Numbered from the stretch's first letter, positions 32,178 through 41,860 are shown. The stretch is DNA of 58,664 nt from Chthonomonadaceae bacterium (GCA_027459665.1 DAIDHN010000024.1:1-58664); one strand, 5' to 3'. A program made the numbers and translations. The notes: a model not told the origin generated them from the sequence alone.

Positions 32178-35128
32178 TAGTGCAGGTGTGCAGTACCCAT
32201 GCTTCGTAGACGGCTGGCAGGCTTTTCTACTATGAGGTGCGCCTGCAAGGGCGGCAAACCCTGTTCGTCAAAAATGACAATTGAATTTTTGCCGTTTTTG
32301 AGCCAGCAGGGAGGCAGATAGAGGCCGGGAGCAGGAGTAAGTTCGGGATAGCGCCCCAGATTGTGCCCGTTCAGCCATACAAACCCGCCAGACATGCCCG
32401 TGGTTTGCAGTCTTAGTACCGGGCAGGCGCCGGGATTGCCATGCGGAATGGTGAACTGTGCGCGGTACCATTCTGCCCCGCCTTGCTGCGGTAAGGCGGC
32501 AAGAGGCTGCCAGAGTGCAGAAGGCACGTTTACAGGGCCGATGCCCCCGCGCATCTGCCAGCCCTCTATGGGAGTGCCGGGCAGAGCAGGCTGATTGGAA
32601 AGGGTGATGGGGCCAATCAGTCCGCCAGTGCCATCTGTATTATGAATCAGCACTTCAAGCTCATTGGGGCCGTGCGGGTTCCATGCGCTGTCGAGGCTGA
32701 CGCGAAACGGGTCGTTCCAACCCTGATGAACCAGCAGCTTTACCCCGTTCAGATACACCGTACCATTGTCGTCTACCCCCTGAAAGGCAACTGTATGATG
32801 TTTGCCTGCAACTGTCGGCAGAAAGGTGCGCACCCAGAGCCAGCCTGGCTGATGCGCAAACAGGTCTTTGCCTACCTGTACAGGCTGCCAGGCATCTGAT
32901 CTCTGCGGGCCGTTTGCACCCTTGTGCGGGGCCGGGCGGCCTTGCCAGCGAGTAAGCTGGTATTCTGAAGCGGTGACGGTACGTGTATTTTCCCAGGTTA
33001 CCGGCCCCGCCAGCCCCTTGCACATAATGCGGCGCATAGGCCCCAGGTATGAGTACAGTTTTGGCCTTCCGTAGTGAGCCGTAAGTACTGCCAGGGTAGA
33101 AGTTCCGGCTGGCAGTGCAACGGTTACATCCTGAGCAACAGGCGCTTCGTAGCGGCGTTTTAGCTGCCCGTTTGCCGCATGCACCCCGTTGATCCAAACC
33201 GAGAACCAGTCTCCTGCATCGCTGAAGTGAATAATGTATTTGCCTGCCTTGGGTACATTTACAGTAGAGCGGTACCAGGCATAGGCTCCATTGTAGCCAT
33301 CTGCCCCCATTTGCCGGGGTGTATTTGATGTAAGCCAGAAACTGGCTGCATAGTGTCGGGCAGCCCGCAGGTGCCCCGAACGCTGCTGCCATGCATATAG
33401 AACAGGGGCTGCAGGCAGGCTGGCAGGGCGGGGAGAGTGCAGGGGAGATGGGAAAAAGTTGTTTGCAAGTACAAACGCCGCCGGCTGGGTTTTGCCGGCG
33501 GGTGTGCTGGTTTGCACGTGCAGCACGCTGCCCTTCTGCCACACAGCCCCTACCGAGTAGGGGCCGGCCACTATAAAATGCTTTCCGTTTGCCTCTACCG
33601 GCCAGGTTCTGCTCGCCTCACTGCTGTTTTCAAGCAGAATGCGCACAATTTTCCCCTGTGAGGCAAACGAAAACAGCTGCGGTGCAGCATGCGGCGCTGC
33701 ATGCAGCGATACGAGGCCGTGCAGCATGTTCCACTTACCGGCAGTTCCGCGAAAACCGTGTGCGTTTGGCGCTTGAAAATCTATTTCCCCCTTTTCGCCT
33801 GCCGGGTTGTACAGTACCAGGGTGGTAATGCGTCCCTGCGGCACAATAGAGAGCAGATGATACGTGCAGAAATGCATCTGAATGCCAGGCAGCATGGCAT
33901 ACTGCATTATTACGGGGCGAATTTCGCCGGGCTGTACGGTGAGAGTGCCGCTGCCTGCCTGAGTGTGCAGAACAGTAGCCTGCGGCTTGCCGGTATTGTT
34001 GTCTAGAAACAAAATGGTTCCGTAGGCAGAAGAGCGGGCGGTAACCTGCAAGGCGCTGTTGGCTGCAGCATTGGCATATTCTGCGGTAGCATTGTCGCTG
34101 GTTTCGAGTATCTGCTGCATGCTGCGGGCAAACAGCGCCGCTTTTTTGAAGCGGTAATAAATAGGGCGCAAATCGCCTGCCTGCCCAATGGCGCCGCCGT
34201 AGTCATAGCAGGCGGCTACCTCATCGTCGTTGGTGTACCCAAAATTGGTACCGCCGTGCAGCATGTAGTAGTTGTAGCCGCAGCCGCCATAGGCAATGAT
34301 CTTCCAGGTGCCGCGTGTAAAAAAGCGGAGCCTTGCCGGGTCAAGCGGGCCATACAGGTTGTACCAGCCGGGCCAGAACTCGGTGGTGTACCAGGGGGTG
34401 GTGCGGTTTTTGCTCGACCATGGCTGGCTGCCGGCAGGGTCTGAACCATGGTGCAGACCGCTGAAGAAAAACGGGGTTTGTATGCCGTACTTTACAGCCA
34501 GGTTTTTCAGAAACCTGAAGTACTGGTTTGGCATATCAGTGCCCCAGCCCTGCGGGTCTTCATTTTCCAGCTGAACCAGAATCACCGGGCCGCCGTGGTT
34601 GATCTGGTTGCGGGCTACAATAGGCAGCAATTTACGAAAGTACTGCTGCACAGCAGTTTCAAAAGGCGCATCTGCTTCCCGAACCTTCAAGCCTTTTATA
34701 AACCGCAGCCATACTGGGTAGCCGCCGCTGTCCCATTCGGCGCAGTAGTACGGGCCAACGCGCAGGGTAGCGTACATGCCCATTTTATGCACCAGCTTCA
34801 AAAACGCATCCAGATTGTGGCGGCCATGAAAATCGAAGACGCCCGGCTCCGGTTCATGGTAGTTCCAGAACACGTAGGTTTGCACGGTATTGAATCCGGC
34901 TCTTTTCATCTTGAGCAGAATATTGCTCCACAGCGCCCGCGGCACACGGGCATAGTGAAGGCTTCCTGACACAATAAAAGTGCGTTTGCCCCGTATAACA
35001 AACCCTCGCCCGTCAAAGTGAATGTAGGGCGCGGCAGCAGGCGCGGGCGGAAACATATCGTCATTCGCCCGCGCGCCTGTGGGCAAGAGTAAAATGTACG
35101 CGAAAAGCAGTAAAAGCAGGCGTTTCAT
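32177..35128 (-). CDS. Exported GH35 beta-galactosidase
   Basis: This 983-residue enzyme has a signal peptide (MKRLLLLLFAYILLLPTGARA). The GH35 TIM barrel (about 35-370) shows SGSLHYARVPRALW, WNYHEPEPGVFDFHG, RVGPYYCAEWDSGGYPVWL, VQLENE (acid/base Glu190) and TTEFWPGWYNLYG (nucleophile Glu250), then MLHGGTNFGYTND. Several beta-sandwich modules follow, including two galactose-binding-like domains (YRSTVNVPKAGKYIIHFSDAGDWFSVWING; WVRTFLPTVAGKHHTVAFQGVDDNGTVYLNG). It should remove terminal beta-galactose from plant or microbial polysaccharides outside the cytoplasm. It ends a minus-strand operon with a beta-helix protein and a ferredoxin. ATG 35128 has TGGAG upstream. Confidence 0.95.
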   Translation of the reverse strand: MKRLLLLLFAYILLLPTGARANDDMFPPAPAAAPYIHFDGRGFVIRGKRTFIVSGSLHYARVPRALWSNILLKMKRAGFNTVQTYVFWNYHEPEPGVFDFHGRHNLDAFLKLVHKMGMYATLRVGPYYCAEWDSGGYPVWLRFIKGLKVREADAPFETAVQQYFRKLLPIVARNQINHGGPVILVQLENEDPQGWGTDMPNQYFRFLKNLAVKYGIQTPFFFSGLHHGSDPAGSQPWSSKNRTTPWYTTEFWPGWYNLYGPLDPARLRFFTRGTWKIIAYGGCGYNYYMLHGGTNFGYTNDDEVAACYDYGGAIGQAGDLRPIYYRFKKAALFARSMQQILETSDNATAEYANAAANSALQVTARSSAYGTILFLDNNTGKPQATVLHTQAGSGTLTVQPGEIRPVIMQYAMLPGIQMHFCTYHLLSIVPQGRITTLVLYNPAGEKGEIDFQAPNAHGFRGTAGKWNMLHGLVSLHAAPHAAPQLFSFASQGKIVRILLENSSEASRTWPVEANGKHFIVAGPYSVGAVWQKGSVLHVQTSTPAGKTQPAAFVLANNFFPSPLHSPRPASLPAAPVLYAWQQRSGHLRAARHYAASFWLTSNTPRQMGADGYNGAYAWYRSTVNVPKAGKYIIHFSDAGDWFSVWINGVHAANGQLKRRYEAPVAQDVTVALPAGTSTLAVLTAHYGRPKLYSYLGPMRRIMCKGLAGPVTWENTRTVTASEYQLTRWQGRPAPHKGANGPQRSDAWQPVQVGKDLFAHQPGWLWVRTFLPTVAGKHHTVAFQGVDDNGTVYLNGVKLLVHQGWNDPFRVSLDSAWNPHGPNELEVLIHNTDGTGGLIGPITLSNQPALPGTPIEGWQMRGGIGPVNVPSALWQPLAALPQQGGAEWYRAQFTIPHGNPGACPVLRLQTTGMSGGFVWLNGHNLGRYPELTPAPGLYLPPCWLKNGKNSIVIFDEQGLPPLQAHLIVEKPASRLRSMGTAHLH

Positions 35129-35182
35129 AAAACAAACTCCAGTTTCTAAAAAGGTTTTGTTCGCTGCAGCTGCAAACAAGTG

Positions 35183-35509
35183 TTAGAAGTCATTGTGAGG
35201 CGCGTTCCAATGCTGCGGCTCTTCCAGCGGTTCTGCAGTCACCTTGCCGCCCAGTAGAATTGCCTGGCACGAGAGACGAACATCGGGCTGCCAGATTCCG
35301 GTGAGCTGCAGTCTGTCCTGTTCGGGTTCCTGCTGCGCCGACAGGCATTCCATGCCCTGCCATATGCGCACCCGGCAGGTAGTGCAGGCGCAGCTGCCTC
35401 CGCATTCATGCGCCAGTTCAATTCCGTTTTGCAACGCGGCATCCAGCAGCGTATCGCCTGGCAGATAGGGCGCTGCCGTGTGGTCTGGTAGAAACAGCAC
35501 CTTGTTCAC
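35183..35509 (-). CDS. Adrenodoxin/Fdx-type 2Fe-2S ferredoxin
   Basis: The product (108 aa) has Cys36-x5-Cys42-x2-Cys45 in HECGGSCACTTCRV and the fourth ligand Cys81 in RLSCQAIL, the adrenodoxin/Isc-ferredoxin spacing. It should be a cytoplasmic electron carrier. The GTG start overlaps the stop of the beta-helix gene by 4 bases (GTGA), so it is translationally coupled to it; the GH35 gene follows 54 bases later. No isc genes are near, so its presence between two carbohydrate-related genes is puzzling. Confidence 0.92.
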   Translation of the reverse strand: MNKVLFLPDHTAAPYLPGDTLLDAALQNGIELAHECGGSCACTTCRVRIWQGMECLSAQQEPEQDRLQLTGIWQPDVRLSCQAILLGGKVTAEPLEEPQHWNAPHNDF

Positions 35510-37260
35510 GGGGCGGCTTTCAGCAGCAGAGGCGGAAGGGGTTTGCCGTGTGCCGGCTCAAACTCTACGCTGCACCCTCCCTGCAGGCCATGCGCCGGGT
35601 AGAGAAACTGCAGCAGCGTGTCGGCTTGGCGCAGCAGCACGGCGGGCTTGCCATTCAGCAGCAGTACACCCTGTGCAAGCCCGGCGCCAGTGAGCGTAAC
35701 GGAGGCGCCGCGTGTAAGCACCCCGGCTGGCGTTACCTGCTCTATGCGCGCCCCCGCCGGCCAGAGCAGCGTGCATTGCAGTGCGGCGCGCCAGCCAGAG
35801 GCTGCCAGCTCGCGCACCTGGGCATGTGCGGGCTGCAGGCCCTGCAGAGCGTCGGCGGGCAGCAGGTATTGGCCAGATGCAGAGCCTGGCATGAGCGGTA
35901 TGTGATTGATTTCGACCAGATGAGGCAGGCCAGAAAAGAAATCTGCTGAAGGCAGAGCAATGCGCCCGCCTGCCCGAAGCGCCAGGCTGTGCGTGCTGAT
36001 ATGAACAGAGTGCATTTTCTCAAACCTGTTTTTCTGCAGCAGATACTGCGATGCACTGACGGCTTTTATCCATTCGGGCTGGGCAGCTGCCAGGGCAATA
36101 TTGTGTTGAAAAGTTGTTTTGCCTGTTTTTATGAGCTGCAGGCAGGTTTGCGCCCCATAAAACAGGTTGTTGTAAAAGCGGTATGGGCCGGAGGGGGTGG
36201 CATCGCGCCCGTTCTGCCGCAGCAGTACCAGGGGGTCTGCGGCATGCGAAGCGTCGTAGCCAAACAGGTTGCGGGTGAAGAGGCCGTCCTGCCCGTTTTC
36301 TATTTCTATGGCACGGGTAGTGTCTTGTATGCAAAGGTTGCCCGTTACTCTGCTGTGCCGCGAGTATCCAAGCCACATGCCATAGTTGGAGAGAGAACAG
36401 TTGTTGCCCGCAATAACGGTATTGGCCACCAGGTCTACCTCAATGGCGTTGTTGGGGCTGAACGCGCAGTTGTTGTAGAGCAGCTGGCTGCCGTCTGAAC
36501 TGTTGAGCGGGGGCACTGGTTTGCCAGGCATTTGAGGGCCTTCGTTTGCGCGAATAAATATGCCGTCGCCGCCAAACCGCAGGTCGTTGTATGCAATGGT
36601 GTTTCGGTTGCTGTTGTGTTCTATGCACACTGCTTCCGCATCGTAGGTTTGCCAGCCGCCCAGTCCCTGGTAAAGGCTGCCTGCCCCTGTGGTACACCAG
36701 ACAGCCCGGTTGTGTGCAAACAGATTGTGCGATGAGTTCCATAAATGCAGGCCCCAGTTGCTGTTGTATGAAAAATTGCTTCGGGTAATGCTGCATCTGC
36801 TGCTGTTCACCAGGTCTATGCCATCCCATTCTCTTTGCGCACTGCTGTATTCAACGGTGCAGTGCTGGCAGCTTTGCAAAAGTATGCCGCCGCCATGGTC
36901 GCTTTGCGGAAGCCTGCCGCTTTCATCTATGACCGTGCCTGCCGGCAGGTTTGCGTTGCGAGAAGAAGTGCAGTAAAGCAGATGCACCCTGCTGCAGCGT
37001 TTCAGCACAATGCCCCAGGTACACCCGCTCACGTTAAGCCCGCTTATTGTAATATTGCTTGCATCGTGAATGTACATGCCAATGCTTTTGCCATCACCCT
37101 GCAGCCGCACCCCCTTGAAATGCAGCGACATGCCGCTGCCAGATACCTGCAGCAGGGCTTCTCCGCCGGAATGCAGGCGGTAGAGGCCGGGGCGAATGTT
37201 GGCGCTGCGGGTAATAACCATACCGGCATGCAGGGAAACGGGAGGCGGGTTTTGCAGCAT
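35506..37260 (-). CDS. Right-handed parallel beta-helix repeat protein
   Basis: The product (584 aa) consists mainly of NosD/pectate-lyase-like coils: ITISGLNVSGCTWGIVLKRCSRVHLLYCTSSRN, CSITRSNFSYNSNWGLHLWNSSHNLFAHNRAVW, and CSLSNYGMWLGYSRHSRVTGNLCIQDTTRAIEIENG. The C-terminal part includes an IPT/TIG-like segment (TPAGVLTRGASVTLTGAGLAQGVLLLNGKPAVLL). The fold is usual for enzymes or adhesins acting on polysaccharides. No signal peptide is visible, and an in-frame stop lies 5 codons upstream, so no longer start exists. Export by another route or cytoplasmic location is therefore open. It heads the operon with the ferredoxin and GH35 genes. Confidence 0.82.
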   Translation of the reverse strand: MLQNPPPVSLHAGMVITRSANIRPGLYRLHSGGEALLQVSGSGMSLHFKGVRLQGDGKSIGMYIHDASNITISGLNVSGCTWGIVLKRCSRVHLLYCTSSRNANLPAGTVIDESGRLPQSDHGGGILLQSCQHCTVEYSSAQREWDGIDLVNSSRCSITRSNFSYNSNWGLHLWNSSHNLFAHNRAVWCTTGAGSLYQGLGGWQTYDAEAVCIEHNSNRNTIAYNDLRFGGDGIFIRANEGPQMPGKPVPPLNSSDGSQLLYNNCAFSPNNAIEVDLVANTVIAGNNCSLSNYGMWLGYSRHSRVTGNLCIQDTTRAIEIENGQDGLFTRNLFGYDASHAADPLVLLRQNGRDATPSGPYRFYNNLFYGAQTCLQLIKTGKTTFQHNIALAAAQPEWIKAVSASQYLLQKNRFEKMHSVHISTHSLALRAGGRIALPSADFFSGLPHLVEINHIPLMPGSASGQYLLPADALQGLQPAHAQVRELAASGWRAALQCTLLWPAGARIEQVTPAGVLTRGASVTLTGAGLAQGVLLLNGKPAVLLRQADTLLQFLYPAHGLQGGCSVEFEPAHGKPLPPLLLKAAP

Positions 37261-37347
37261 GAGCAGTGAACCTTATCAGAAAAATTGAGATAAAGTTCGT
37301 CAGCGGGCTTTTTTTTCCCTTCCTGCATTAGGCTGCAAAAAAAGCGT

Positions 37348-38940
37348 TTAGGCGCTTTTGCGCAGAACCCTGCCAGCAGGCGACGTTGAGAATGTACCTC
37401 GCTCCAGGGCAGTGTTTCCGTTTACAATTACCATTTCAATGCCCTGCGCATACTGATGCGGGCTGTTGAATGTTGCCAGATCGGAGATGGTATTCGGGTT
37501 ATAGACCACCAGATCGGCATAAGCTCCTGGGCGCAGCACTCCGCGGTCATGCAGGCCCATTCTGGCTGCAGGCAGCGATGTCATGCGGCGCACTGCCTCT
37601 GTTTCGCTCAAAATGCCAAGCTCTCGTACGTAGTGCCCCAGCACTCGCGGAAAAGTGCCGTAGGTACGCGGGTGAATCTGGTCTGCTCCGTTCACCCCTC
37701 CCGGATGGGTGCCCACTCCATCAGAGCCTATAGACGTGTTGTGGTACTGCAGTACGCGGGCAATGTCTTCTTCACCAATGGCAAAGTTTACAGCGCTTAC
37801 AAACCCTTCTGTTTGCTGCAGCAGGCCGAGTACATAGTCGAGCGGGTGCAGACCTGCCTCTTGTGCGAGTTCTGCCACAACGCGTCCCTGCAGCTCCGGG
37901 TGTCCGCGGCATACGCCGATCTGTATGCGTTTCCAGTGCGAATGAGGGCTGTTGTCTTCAAATTCGGGGTGGGCCTGCAGCACCGCTTCACGCATGCTGC
38001 TTTTCTGCTGTGGGTCTGCAAGCGTTGCGAGCGGCGTATTCATCAAGTGCATGGGCAGGGTTTGCACAGCCAGGCTGGTCATAAAGGCGGTATAGGGGTA
38101 CTGGTCCATCTGCACATCCATGCCTGCCTTGCGCGCTTCTTCGACCATATGCAGCGTGGTTTTAGTTTTGCCCCAGTTTTGCCTGCCTTCTGCCTTGTGA
38201 TGAGAAAGCTGCAGAGCAACCCCTGCTGCGCGCGCCACTTGCATGGCCTCTTGCACAGATTCTATCAGCGTATCGCCCTCATTGCGCAGATGAGTGGCAT
38301 ACAGCCCCTTGTGCGGGGCAATTACCCGGCACAGCTCGGTAAGTTCTGCAACATCTGCATAGCCGGAGGGCGTGTATTCCAGGCCGGAAGACAATCCCCA
38401 TGCGCCTGCTTCCATGGCTCCTTGCAGCAGCTGCTGCATCTGCAGCATTTCGTTCTGGTCTGCCAGCCGGGCAGCATTTCCCATCACGCGCTTGCGCAGG
38501 GTGCCGTGCCCGGCCAGAGGCACATAGTTGGTGCCCACGCCCCCTTCTTCCACCTGCTGCAAATGTTCTGCAAAACTGTGCCAGCGTATGCGCGCCTTGT
38601 GAGGGGCCAGCCACCTTTTTTCAAACTCAAATACATCAGAGTCGACTGCGAACCCTGGCGAGAGACCGCAGTTGCCCACTACCTGCGTAGTGACCCCCAT
38701 GCCCAGCGCACTGTTTTGGCCGGGATGAAAGGTAATTGATATGTCTGAATGGGTGTGTATGTCTATAAACCCTGGCGCAATATGCATGCCGTTCAGCTGC
38801 ACGCAGCGGTTCGCCTCCATCTGCAGCTGGCTGCCTATGCTGAGTATGCGGTTATTGAGAATGGCAATGTCTGCCTGAATCGGTTCTGCGCCTGTTCCAT
38901 CCAGTAGAATGCCGCCCTGCAAAAGAATGTCTGCCCGCAT
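37348..38940 (-). CDS. N-acyl-D-amino-acid deacylase family amidohydrolase
   Basis: The product (530 aa, normal length) is an amidohydrolase-superfamily enzyme. Features are GFIDIHTHSD (metal-binding His-x-His), GVTTQVVGNCGLSPGF (the cysteine typical of D-aminoacylases), YTPSGYADVAELTELCRV, YATHLRNEGDTLIESVQEA, LQLSHHKAEGRQNWGK and IGSDGVGTHPG (metal Asp). It hydrolyses N-acyl-D-amino acids, or related dihydropyrimidine-type or peptide-derived substrates; a role in peptidoglycan-derived D-amino-acid salvage is a guess. It is on the same strand as cdsA, 48 bases downstream. Confidence 0.92.
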   Translation of the reverse strand: MRADILLQGGILLDGTGAEPIQADIAILNNRILSIGSQLQMEANRCVQLNGMHIAPGFIDIHTHSDISITFHPGQNSALGMGVTTQVVGNCGLSPGFAVDSDVFEFEKRWLAPHKARIRWHSFAEHLQQVEEGGVGTNYVPLAGHGTLRKRVMGNAARLADQNEMLQMQQLLQGAMEAGAWGLSSGLEYTPSGYADVAELTELCRVIAPHKGLYATHLRNEGDTLIESVQEAMQVARAAGVALQLSHHKAEGRQNWGKTKTTLHMVEEARKAGMDVQMDQYPYTAFMTSLAVQTLPMHLMNTPLATLADPQQKSSMREAVLQAHPEFEDNSPHSHWKRIQIGVCRGHPELQGRVVAELAQEAGLHPLDYVLGLLQQTEGFVSAVNFAIGEEDIARVLQYHNTSIGSDGVGTHPGGVNGADQIHPRTYGTFPRVLGHYVRELGILSETEAVRRMTSLPAARMGLHDRGVLRPGAYADLVVYNPNTISDLATFNSPHQYAQGIEMVIVNGNTALERGTFSTSPAGRVLRKSA

Positions 38941-38988
38941 AGTGTTCTCCGTGCTGTATGGTATGTCTGTTATACGCTGCAGCGCTGT

Positions 38989-39816
38989 TTAATGCGCCAG
39001 CAGCGCCATGAGCGCCAGGGTTGCCAGCGGCGCCACAAAGATAAGGCTGTCGAGGCGGTCCATCATGCCGCCGTGTCCGGGCATAAGCGTGCCAAAATCC
39101 TTGCAGTTCTGTTCTCGTTTCAGGGCAGATTCCCACAGGTCTCCCAGCGGCGCCATGCCTCCGGCAATGGCTCCTGCCGCCATACCCGCCAGTGGGCTGC
39201 CAATGAGTACACCAAAGAGCAGGCCGGCTGCCAGTGCGCCCAAAATGCCTGCAATTAGCCCTTCGGTGGTTTTGCCGGGCGAGAGGCGGGGGGCAAAGTG
39301 GTTTTTGCCCCATTTGCGCCCAATCAGAAAAGCAGTGGTATCGGCCGCCCATACGCATGCCAGCACGCCCAGAGTAAGCCAGGGGCCTTCGCCCGGCTTG
39401 CCCAGTTTGTGCAGCAGAATGAGGCTGGAGAGAGGGATGCCGATGTAAATAAAGGCGATTGCTCCGTTTTTGCCCCGCAGCCCGCCCAATGCCGGGCCGC
39501 CTCGTGCATACCGTGCAAGCAGAAGAAGAAAAAGCGCAATGGGCGCAGCAGCCAGCAGCGCATCCGGATACTGCGGGCGGCCTGCCTCACCCAGTGCGAC
39601 AGCCAGCGCCAGCGGATAGCATGCGCCTGCTACAGTGAGCAGCGGGTTGAGAATGCGCCCGGCGGGGCCGTTGCAGTTTTGATACACTGCAATCCATTCT
39701 CTGGCGCAAAGCAGTGTGAACATAGTCACCCCAACTGGCCAGAACCAGTGCCCTCCAAAACAGATAAGCAGAAATACGCCAATACCCGCCAGGCTGCTGA
39801 TAATTCGCCGCATCAT
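38989..39816 (-). CDS. cdsA: Phosphatidate cytidylyltransferase
   Basis: CdsA makes CDP-diacylglycerol from CTP and phosphatidic acid, the branch point of phospholipid synthesis. The protein (275 aa) has multiple membrane helices and the C-terminal signature region: SPGKTTEGLIAGILG, then GDLWESALKREQNCKDFGTLMPGHGGMMDRLDS, which matches the CDS family pattern. The start overlaps the MFS gene stop (ATGA). Here cdsA is not next to uppS or dxr, its common neighbours. Confidence 0.96.
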   Translation of the reverse strand: MMRRIISSLAGIGVFLLICFGGHWFWPVGVTMFTLLCAREWIAVYQNCNGPAGRILNPLLTVAGACYPLALAVALGEAGRPQYPDALLAAAPIALFLLLLARYARGGPALGGLRGKNGAIAFIYIGIPLSSLILLHKLGKPGEGPWLTLGVLACVWAADTTAFLIGRKWGKNHFAPRLSPGKTTEGLIAGILGALAAGLLFGVLIGSPLAGMAAGAIAGGMAPLGDLWESALKREQNCKDFGTLMPGHGGMMDRLDSLIFVAPLATLALMALLAH

Positions 39817-41066
39817 ACGCCGCTCTCCCGTAACTGGAATCTGCGCGCTTCAATTTCATCGGGAGCGCGTTCCGGCTTGAGTCTGCCAAGAAACACCAGG
39901 GCGGCAGCCAGCCCTGCTGCGCATACCACAAAGATATATCTGTACGAGCCATGATTGATCAGCATGCCAGTAACAACGAGTGTAGCAGGCTGTGCGAGCG
40001 ATGCTGCAGCGGTTTGCAGGCCAGAATAAAAGCCCTGTTCTTCCTGCGGCACCAGCAGGGTAAGCATGGGGTAGGTAGCTGCGCTCAGCGCTGCATTTCC
40101 CAGCCCTGCAACGGCCAGTACCACCTCTATTTGCTGCAGGGTATGCACAATCAGCCCGGCCAGCGAGGCAAGCAGCACCAGGTAGAGACCTGCGGCCAGC
40201 ACCCTCTGCGCCCCCAGACGGTCTGTAAGGCGGCCAGCTGGAAGTACAAACAGGGCGGTAAACGCCACAATCACAAAAAACATGTGTTCTGCTGTAGTGT
40301 GAGAGCAGTGTGTGACCGACTCTATGTAGAGCGTGAGGTAGGGGAGCACCGAACCGATAGCCACCCCCGAAAAAAAGAATACCCACAGCCCGTTTTTTGC
40401 CTGTATAAGCACATTCAATCCCCTAAGCCCTTCCCTGCATTCCTGCAGCAGCCTGTGTGTCTGCTGCATTTCGGGCGGGGGCGGCTCGTGCACTGCCAGG
40501 CAGACAGCTGCTGTTGTGATGATCATAACCACAGCGGTGAGATAAATTTTGGCATCTGTTTTCAGCGGAAGCAGCAGCAGAGCCGCCTGCCCGATCAGCC
40601 CCAGAAAAGCCCAGATTGCAGTAACATTCCCCCTCTGATTTTCGGGGGTAATGTCTGGCATAAGCGCCTGATACGGGTCGAAAGCAATGTTGAAAAGCAT
40701 GGTAAACAGGAAAATATCGGCAATGAGTGCTGCCAGTCTCCATGCGTGCGTCAGATGCTCGGCTGCCGGCATGAGTAGAAGAAACAGTACGCTGAGAGGA
40801 ATGAATACAATGAGGTACGGCCTTCTTCTGCCCAGTGAAGTTTTGAGGCGGTCGCTCAACGCCCCTGTGACGGGCTGAATAATGATGCCTTCAAAAGAAT
40901 GGCTGCTCGACATCAGGCCAAGCAGAATAGCATTGGCCGTGTATTTTTTTAGAAACGGGCCAATGACAGCATTGTTGAATGCAAAGAACATGCCATATCC
41001 CAGGTTGGCAGAGCTGTACCAGAGTATGGTAGAGAGAGGAAGTTTGCGCTGGGTATTCACCTGCAC
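39813..41066 (-). CDS. MFS transporter, SLC45/sugar-transporter-like
   Basis: The product (417 aa) has about 12 hydrophobic segments. The start (LSTILWYSSANLGYGMFFAFNNAVIGPFL), followed by PVTGALSDRLKTSLGRRRPYLIVFIP (the loop 2-3 motif D-R-x-x-x-x-G-R-R-R-P), is typical of the SLC45/glycoside-pentoside-hexuronide-type sugar transporters. The second half repeats LPAGRLTDRLGAQRVLAAGL. The substrate is probably a sugar. It overlaps the nucleotidyltransferase upstream by 10 bases and cdsA downstream by 4 bases, so all three are translated from one message. Confidence 0.88.
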   Translation of the reverse strand: MQVNTQRKLPLSTILWYSSANLGYGMFFAFNNAVIGPFLKKYTANAILLGLMSSSHSFEGIIIQPVTGALSDRLKTSLGRRRPYLIVFIPLSVLFLLLMPAAEHLTHAWRLAALIADIFLFTMLFNIAFDPYQALMPDITPENQRGNVTAIWAFLGLIGQAALLLLPLKTDAKIYLTAVVMIITTAAVCLAVHEPPPPEMQQTHRLLQECREGLRGLNVLIQAKNGLWVFFFSGVAIGSVLPYLTLYIESVTHCSHTTAEHMFFVIVAFTALFVLPAGRLTDRLGAQRVLAAGLYLVLLASLAGLIVHTLQQIEVVLAVAGLGNAALSAATYPMLTLLVPQEEQGFYSGLQTAAASLAQPATLVVTGMLINHGSYRYIFVVCAAGLAAALVFLGRLKPERAPDEIEARRFQLRESGV

Positions 41067-41860
41067 CCTCCGCGCGGCAGTTTTTCAGCGTTTTGCAGCA
41101 TCCATTGGTAATCTTCTACAGTATCAATATCCAGCGCCAGTTCGGGCGGCGCATGCAAAAGCGCGGCAGGCGTGCATTGCAAAATATTCTGCAGCCTGTG
41201 TGCGGCATGCTCTACGCTGAGCTGCCCTGCAAGCAGACGCAGTGCAATGCCCGGGCCGGCAAGCCTGGCGGTTTTCCACTGGCTTTTGCGCGCCGCAAAG
41301 AGGGGTTCGAGCCTGGGGCGCAGTTCCCGCAGCATGCTGGTGCGAATCAGATAGGCGCAAGCCAGTGTGAATTCTCCTTCCTGCAGGTGCAGCCAGGTGC
41401 TTTTGGTGCAGGGGTAGCGTTGTTCAAACACCCTGCGCGGCACCAGGGGAAGCAGAAAATCGGCGCTGGAAGGGAAACCGGCCAGGAGCAGCGAGAGCGC
41501 CTCCGGGCAGACGGCCGGCAGATCGGTAGCCAGCATCAGCAGAAGCGGGGCGGCGCCTCCGGGCTGTTTCTCAAGCAGGTCAAGCCCATGCAGCATGTTT
41601 TGGGGGCCAGTGCCGCTGCACTCTGCCAGCAGGCAGCGCCCGCACTGCGCAGCCTCGTGCAGCGTTTCGGGCGGCCCTGCCACCACTATGTTGCGCGCAT
41701 GCTCCCACTGCAGTACAGAATGAAGCGTACGGCAAAGCAGAGTAGCCCCATTGCTTTGTATAAGGGCTTTGAAGGCGGTGCGGGCAGTTTTGGCCAGTTC
41801 CTTCCCTGTGCCGCCCCCTGTCGGCAGTATGCAGTCGCAATACAACGGTTGTGCGATCAC
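41057..41860 (-). CDS. MobA-like NTP transferase domain protein
   Basis: The product (267 aa) begins CDCILPTGGGTGKELAKTARTAFKALI, a variant of the nucleotidyltransferase L-A-G-G-x-x-x-R...K signature, and continues with LLMLATDLPAVCPEALSLLL, the D-x-P block of MobA-like enzymes. It probably uses CTP or GTP to activate a sugar, polyol or cofactor precursor. I place the start at GTG 41860, preceded by GGGAGAGAG; the frame is open to an ATG at 41962, but those residues are encoded across a hairpin and do not resemble the family. It is the first gene of the operon with the MFS transporter and cdsA. Confidence 0.75.
   Translation of the reverse strand: MIAQPLYCDCILPTGGGTGKELAKTARTAFKALIQSNGATLLCRTLHSVLQWEHARNIVVAGPPETLHEAAQCGRCLLAECSGTGPQNMLHGLDLLEKQPGGAAPLLLMLATDLPAVCPEALSLLLAGFPSSADFLLPLVPRRVFEQRYPCTKSTWLHLQEGEFTLACAYLIRTSMLRELRPRLEPLFAARKSQWKTARLAGPGIALRLLAGQLSVEHAAHRLQNILQCTPAALLHAPPELALDIDTVEDYQWMLQNAEKLPRGGCR

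Noticed and set aside
37456-38739. 427-codon plus-strand frame opposite the deacylase gene
   Set aside because: Antisense to an amidohydrolase with clear motifs; the translation is rich in Cys/His/Arg with no recognisable domain.
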